Below are positions 7,101 to 8,272 of a stretch of DNA of 8,272 nt, in pieces. The first letter of the stretch is position 1, and every line of letters starts with the position of its first letter. The notes below the pieces were generated by a model. The model saw nothing but the letters and a program-made list of their open reading frames with translations, searched no databases and was not told the origin of the DNA. The translations under genes were made by a program, and so were the position numbers. The DNA is from SFTJ01 sp051871555 (lineage in GTDB: Bacteria > Bacteroidota > Bacteroidia > Bacteroidales > Muribaculaceae). The DNA lies in the NCBI GenBank assembly GCA_051871555.1, contig JBJECZ010000073.1:1-8272 (forward strand), read 5' to 3'.

Positions 7101-7211
7101 CACTTGGTTGAGTTCGGGGTCCTGCCATTCCTTGAAAGTCTGAGCGCCTGCGCCCAATGAGAGCAATAATGCGCATGGCAGAATCGAGGCTTTGAATAGT
7201 GTTTTAATCAT
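4122..7211 (-). CDS. Exported GH2 beta-galactosidase, LacZ-type
   Basis: 1029-residue glycoside hydrolase family 2 enzyme that releases terminal beta-galactose; the nearest pattern is E. coli LacZ (1023 residues). The signal peptide MIKTLFKAS...LSLGAGA is predicted to be cut before Q24, so it should act in the periplasm. Domains: sugar-binding jelly roll (about 50-235), Ig-like (about 240-335), TIM barrel (about 340-615), second Ig-like (about 630-715) and the C-terminal beta-galactosidase small-chain domain (about 745-1025). Conserved LacZ-type residues: acid/base E467 in SLGNEAGFG, nucleophile E531 in CEYAHAMGNS, magnesium ligands E421 and H423 in ESHGM, H362 (RHE), H396 (CHYP), D222 in EDQDFWRLSG, W562, F596 and N599. 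An active galactosidase is therefore likely, though GH2 members vary in substrate. The start at 7211 gives the signal peptide; the open frame extends to 7349 but overlaps the preceding gene. No promoter is visible in the 32-bp gap, so it is probably co-transcribed with that gene. No SusC/SusD pair or transporter is in the window. Confidence 0.94.
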   Translation of the reverse strand: MIKTLFKASILPCALLLSLGAGAQTFKEWQDPELNQVNRLPMHTNYFAYENAQKAEAGIREKSENFLSLNGIWKFNWVKDCDMRPTDFYRVDFNDKGWATMPVPGIWELNGYGDPVYKNVGYAWCNQFRSNPPMVPTQNNHVGSYRRTITIPEGWAGKQIIAHFGSVTSNIYLWVNGKFVGYSEDSKLEAEFDLTPYLKPGKNLIAFQSFRWCDGSYLEDQDFWRLSGVARDCYLYTRNKRVKLDDVRITPDLDADYRNGSLKIELSTTGAAKVDVALTDCTGKQVASLQNCGNGTHSLSVNNPHKWSAESPYLYTATFTVKNGNSVVEVIPVKVGFRKIELKNSQILVNGQPVLFKGADRHEMDPDGGYYVTRERMIQDIQIMKKYNINAVRTCHYPDDNQWYELCDRYGIYLVAEANVESHGMGYGKETLAQNASFKKAHLERNMRQVQRSFNHPSIIFWSLGNEAGFGDNFKACYDWVKAEDPSRATQYERAEMDPHTDIFCPMYYDYNSCKNYCEDDTKTRPLIQCEYAHAMGNSQGGFKEYWDLVRKYPKYQGGFIWDFVDQSLRGKGKNGVEIYKYGGDYNPYDGSDGNFNDNGLISPDRVPNPHMDEVGYIYQNIWTTPVDLKAGKISVYNENFFVDLSNYRMQWTLMAGGEAIQSGIIDNLKVAPQAKAEFTLPYDLSKVCKCKEVLLNIEFVQKNAAQLISAGQVIARQQHTVQAYKPQPVELVARGEAPELIENDWNYLIIKGADFNIEFSRANGYLTVYNVAGRNILEDGHQLTPNFWRAGTDNDYGAGLQKRYKVWKNPTIKLTEKLKAEAANGIVNVTANYEMPEVNATLTLTYAINGKGEIKVTQAMHTTEGAKVPDMYRFGMQLPMPAKMEYSHFYGRGPIENYIDRKNSTFLGIYNQTADEQAYPYIRPQETGTKSDMRWWKQTNKGGKGIMIVADAPFYASALHYSIESLDEGDEKRNAHFPEVEPIDYTNLLIDSEHMGLGCVTSWGHVPLDEYLLHYKDRSFTFLISPLR

Positions 7212-7243
7212 AAAAAAGTTTGGTTTAGTGTAATTGAATTTTG

Positions 7244-8050
7244 TTAAAGAAATCGGTTCCGGGAATCGTTGGGGTGAGAATGTTTCCAACGCTTGATGTT
7301 GACAAATTCGAGCAGCTTTGCCACAAGACGGTTTATGCAAAGCAAGCACACAAGCACATTGATAATGGTGCCGTAGAATAGCGAGTTTATAATGGCTTCG
7401 CTAAGAGGCAACCCCGTTTTGATGTAATCGAACAGGAACAGCGACGCATATACAATCACGCAGATTCCGGTAACTGCCATCCAACCATAGTGCTTATTGC
7501 GGGCTGTGAGTTGCTGCTTTAGCGCAAAGGCTTGACTTAGCAGCTCGTTTTGCTGTTTGATTTGCTCAACCTTGTTTTTCAGCTCGGCATTGCTTGCCGT
7601 TGGAGCATCGTCGCCGGCATTAGCCAAGATTGAGGCTTGGCGGTCCTCTTCCTGCTCTTTGGCACGCAAATAAGCCACGACGTCGGTGTAACGGCGTGGC
7701 TCGAAGAATTTGTCATTACTTTTGTTCACCAGAAACGAGTAGCATTGGCTTTCGCCTTGCGGCTGAAGCGCCAACAGCACACGGTCGAAATACGCAATAG
7801 TGAACTTGTGTTGGCTATTGCTACCCGTAAGCGACAACATGCCGGCTTTGGTGTCGATTTCCCAAGAACCTTTCAGGGTGTTCCCGTTAAAGGCAATCAT
7901 CACCATGCCGTTGCCCATGAAAGTGTAAGTTTCGCCTTCGGCATCCTCGCTGAAAGCAACCCAAGGTTTGTTGCAGATGTTCTTTTTGATTCCGCGCAAA
8001 TCGCCGAATCGCCGGTATCGTTCAAGGGAGTCGAAGGCAAATGTTTTCAT
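7244..8050 (-). CDS. Unrecognised protein with coiled coil and two C-terminal membrane helices
   Basis: 268 residues; I do not recognise the family. Residues 1-120 look soluble and beta-rich (MVMIAFNGNTLKGSWEID at 49-66, HKFTIAYFDRVLLALQPQG at 81-99), with no signal peptide. An acidic segment (KEQEEDRQ, 131-138) leads to a Gln/Glu/Lys-rich probable coiled coil (about 155-183). Two hydrophobic helices follow (about 189-210 and 221-241), then a basic tail (KRWKHSHPNDSRNRF). The likely topology is an inner-membrane hairpin with both ends in the cytoplasm, fitting the positive charges before helix 1 and after helix 2. ATG 8050 is preferred over an in-frame ATG at 8113, because a promoter-like sequence lies between them and the 21 extra residues look untypical. 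It ends 32 bp before the beta-galactosidase on the same strand. A regulatory, scaffold or sensing role is possible, but none can be shown. Confidence 0.75.
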   Translation of the reverse strand: MKTFAFDSLERYRRFGDLRGIKKNICNKPWVAFSEDAEGETYTFMGNGMVMIAFNGNTLKGSWEIDTKAGMLSLTGSNSQHKFTIAYFDRVLLALQPQGESQCYSFLVNKSNDKFFEPRRYTDVVAYLRAKEQEEDRQASILANAGDDAPTASNAELKNKVEQIKQQNELLSQAFALKQQLTARNKHYGWMAVTGICVIVYASLFLFDYIKTGLPLSEAIINSLFYGTIINVLVCLLCINRLVAKLLEFVNIKRWKHSHPNDSRNRFL

Positions 8051-8067
8051 GTCGTTGAAATTTTTGG

Positions 8068-8098
8068 TAAATATACGAAAATTCCTTAAATAATAAAA
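8068..8098 (-). promoter_or_regulatory. Probable promoter of the membrane protein / beta-galactosidase unit
   Basis: On the minus strand TTTT (8098-8095) is followed after 19 bases by TATATTTA (8075-8068), one base off TAnnTTTG. The predicted start is about 8062, leaving a leader of about 12 bases before the ATG at 8050. A short inverted repeat, TTCCTT (8082-8087) / AAGGAA (8097-8102), overlaps the -33 region and could be an operator. Confidence 0.45.
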
Positions 8099-8119
8099 GG
8101 AAATATTTACCAATTACTT

Positions 8120-8233
8120 TCAGGGCATGGTGTATTGCCAGAGCTGCGAGAGAGTTTTGTTGTAATCGTTCTGAAGTGAGAGCATCACGGCTTGTGCCTC
8201 AACGAAGTAGCGAAGTTCTCCTGTTTTCGTCAT
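8120..8233 (-). CDS. Small ORF of 37 residues, unknown
   Basis: The reading frame encodes MTKTGELRYF followed by VEAQAVMLSL, then QNDYNKTLSQLWQYTMP and TGA. Its ATG overlaps the stop of the partial gene at the window edge as ATGA, the usual sign of translational coupling, and AACAGGAG lies inside the ORF rather than before its start. No signal peptide or membrane helix; mostly amphipathic helix by eye. It could be a small accessory protein, or the tail of the preceding gene split off by a frameshift; the window shows too little of that gene to decide. I do not recognise it. Confidence 0.4.
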   Translation of the reverse strand: MTKTGELRYFVEAQAVMLSLQNDYNKTLSQLWQYTMP

Positions 8234-8272
8234 GCGTTACCCAAATCGCGCTTGACCCAATTTTCGACCAGG
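8230..8272 (-). CDS. 3' end of an unidentified gene (partial)
   Basis: The last 13 codons (LVENWVKRDLGNA, then TGA) of a frame that continues beyond the right window edge. The composition is plausible for a real C-terminus, and the stop overlaps the next ATG by ATGA. Too short to assign a family. Confidence 0.35.
   Translation of the reverse strand, partial: LVENWVKRDLGNA

Noticed and set aside
7173..7184. Lipobox ILPC in the beta-galactosidase signal peptide
   Set aside because: The cysteine at residue 13 is too close to the N-terminus, and a normal AGA-Q cleavage site follows at 23-24.
7212..7349. 46-residue N-terminal extension of the beta-galactosidase
   Set aside because: It overlaps the 3' end of the preceding gene and places the signal peptide internally.
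8051..8113. 21-residue N-terminal extension of the membrane protein from ATG 8113
   Set aside because: It would span the promoter-like element at 8068-8098, and the extra Phe/Tyr/Asn-rich residues look like translated intergenic A/T-rich DNA.

Overview
The window looks like a chromosomal segment of a Bacteroidales bacterium (Bacteroides/Prevotella/Muribaculaceae range; I cannot narrow it further). The signs are promoter-like sequences of the Bacteroidetes type (TTTG near -33, TAnnTTTG near -7), start codons with weak or no Shine-Dalgarno sequences, a Bacteroidetes-style lipobox, and a LacZ-type beta-galactosidase with a signal peptide for export to the periplasm.

Left edge (1-416): five tandem copies of an 84-bp imperfect palindrome. 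Each copy ends in TATCTTTGCA, an exact match to the -7 promoter consensus. The last copy lies just upstream of a tRNA t6A dehydratase gene (tcdA, 452-1252, GTG start), which carries an unusual four-cysteine cluster. After a gap of about 150 bp comes a lipoprotein with a glycine-zipper segment and a peptidoglycan-binding OmpA-like domain (1401-2102), closed by a good hairpin terminator (2128-2150). A separate promoter then appears to drive two genes 18 bp apart: an exported zinc N-acetylmuramoyl-L-alanine amidase with an extra C-terminal beta-sandwich domain (2207-3388), and an HD-domain phosphohydrolase (3407-4039).

The right half is on the minus strand and converges on the left half at a perfect 13-bp hairpin (4063-4094) that can terminate transcripts from both sides. 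In transcription order it holds the last 13 codons of an unidentified gene at the window edge (8230-8272), a 37-codon ORF overlapping it by ATGA (8120-8233), a promoter (8068-8098), an unrecognised protein with a soluble N-terminal part, a coiled coil and two membrane helices (7244-8050), and a full-length GH2 beta-galactosidase (4122-7211). The last two are 32 bp apart and probably share a transcript.

Functionally this is mostly envelope and housekeeping content: peptidoglycan attachment (OmpA-like lipoprotein), peptidoglycan cleavage (amidase), tRNA modification (TcdA) and periplasmic galactoside hydrolysis. I see no complete new defence, mobile or biosynthetic system. The most unusual item is the palindromic, promoter-bearing 84-bp array; next come the cysteine cluster of TcdA and the unknown membrane protein paired with the beta-galactosidase.
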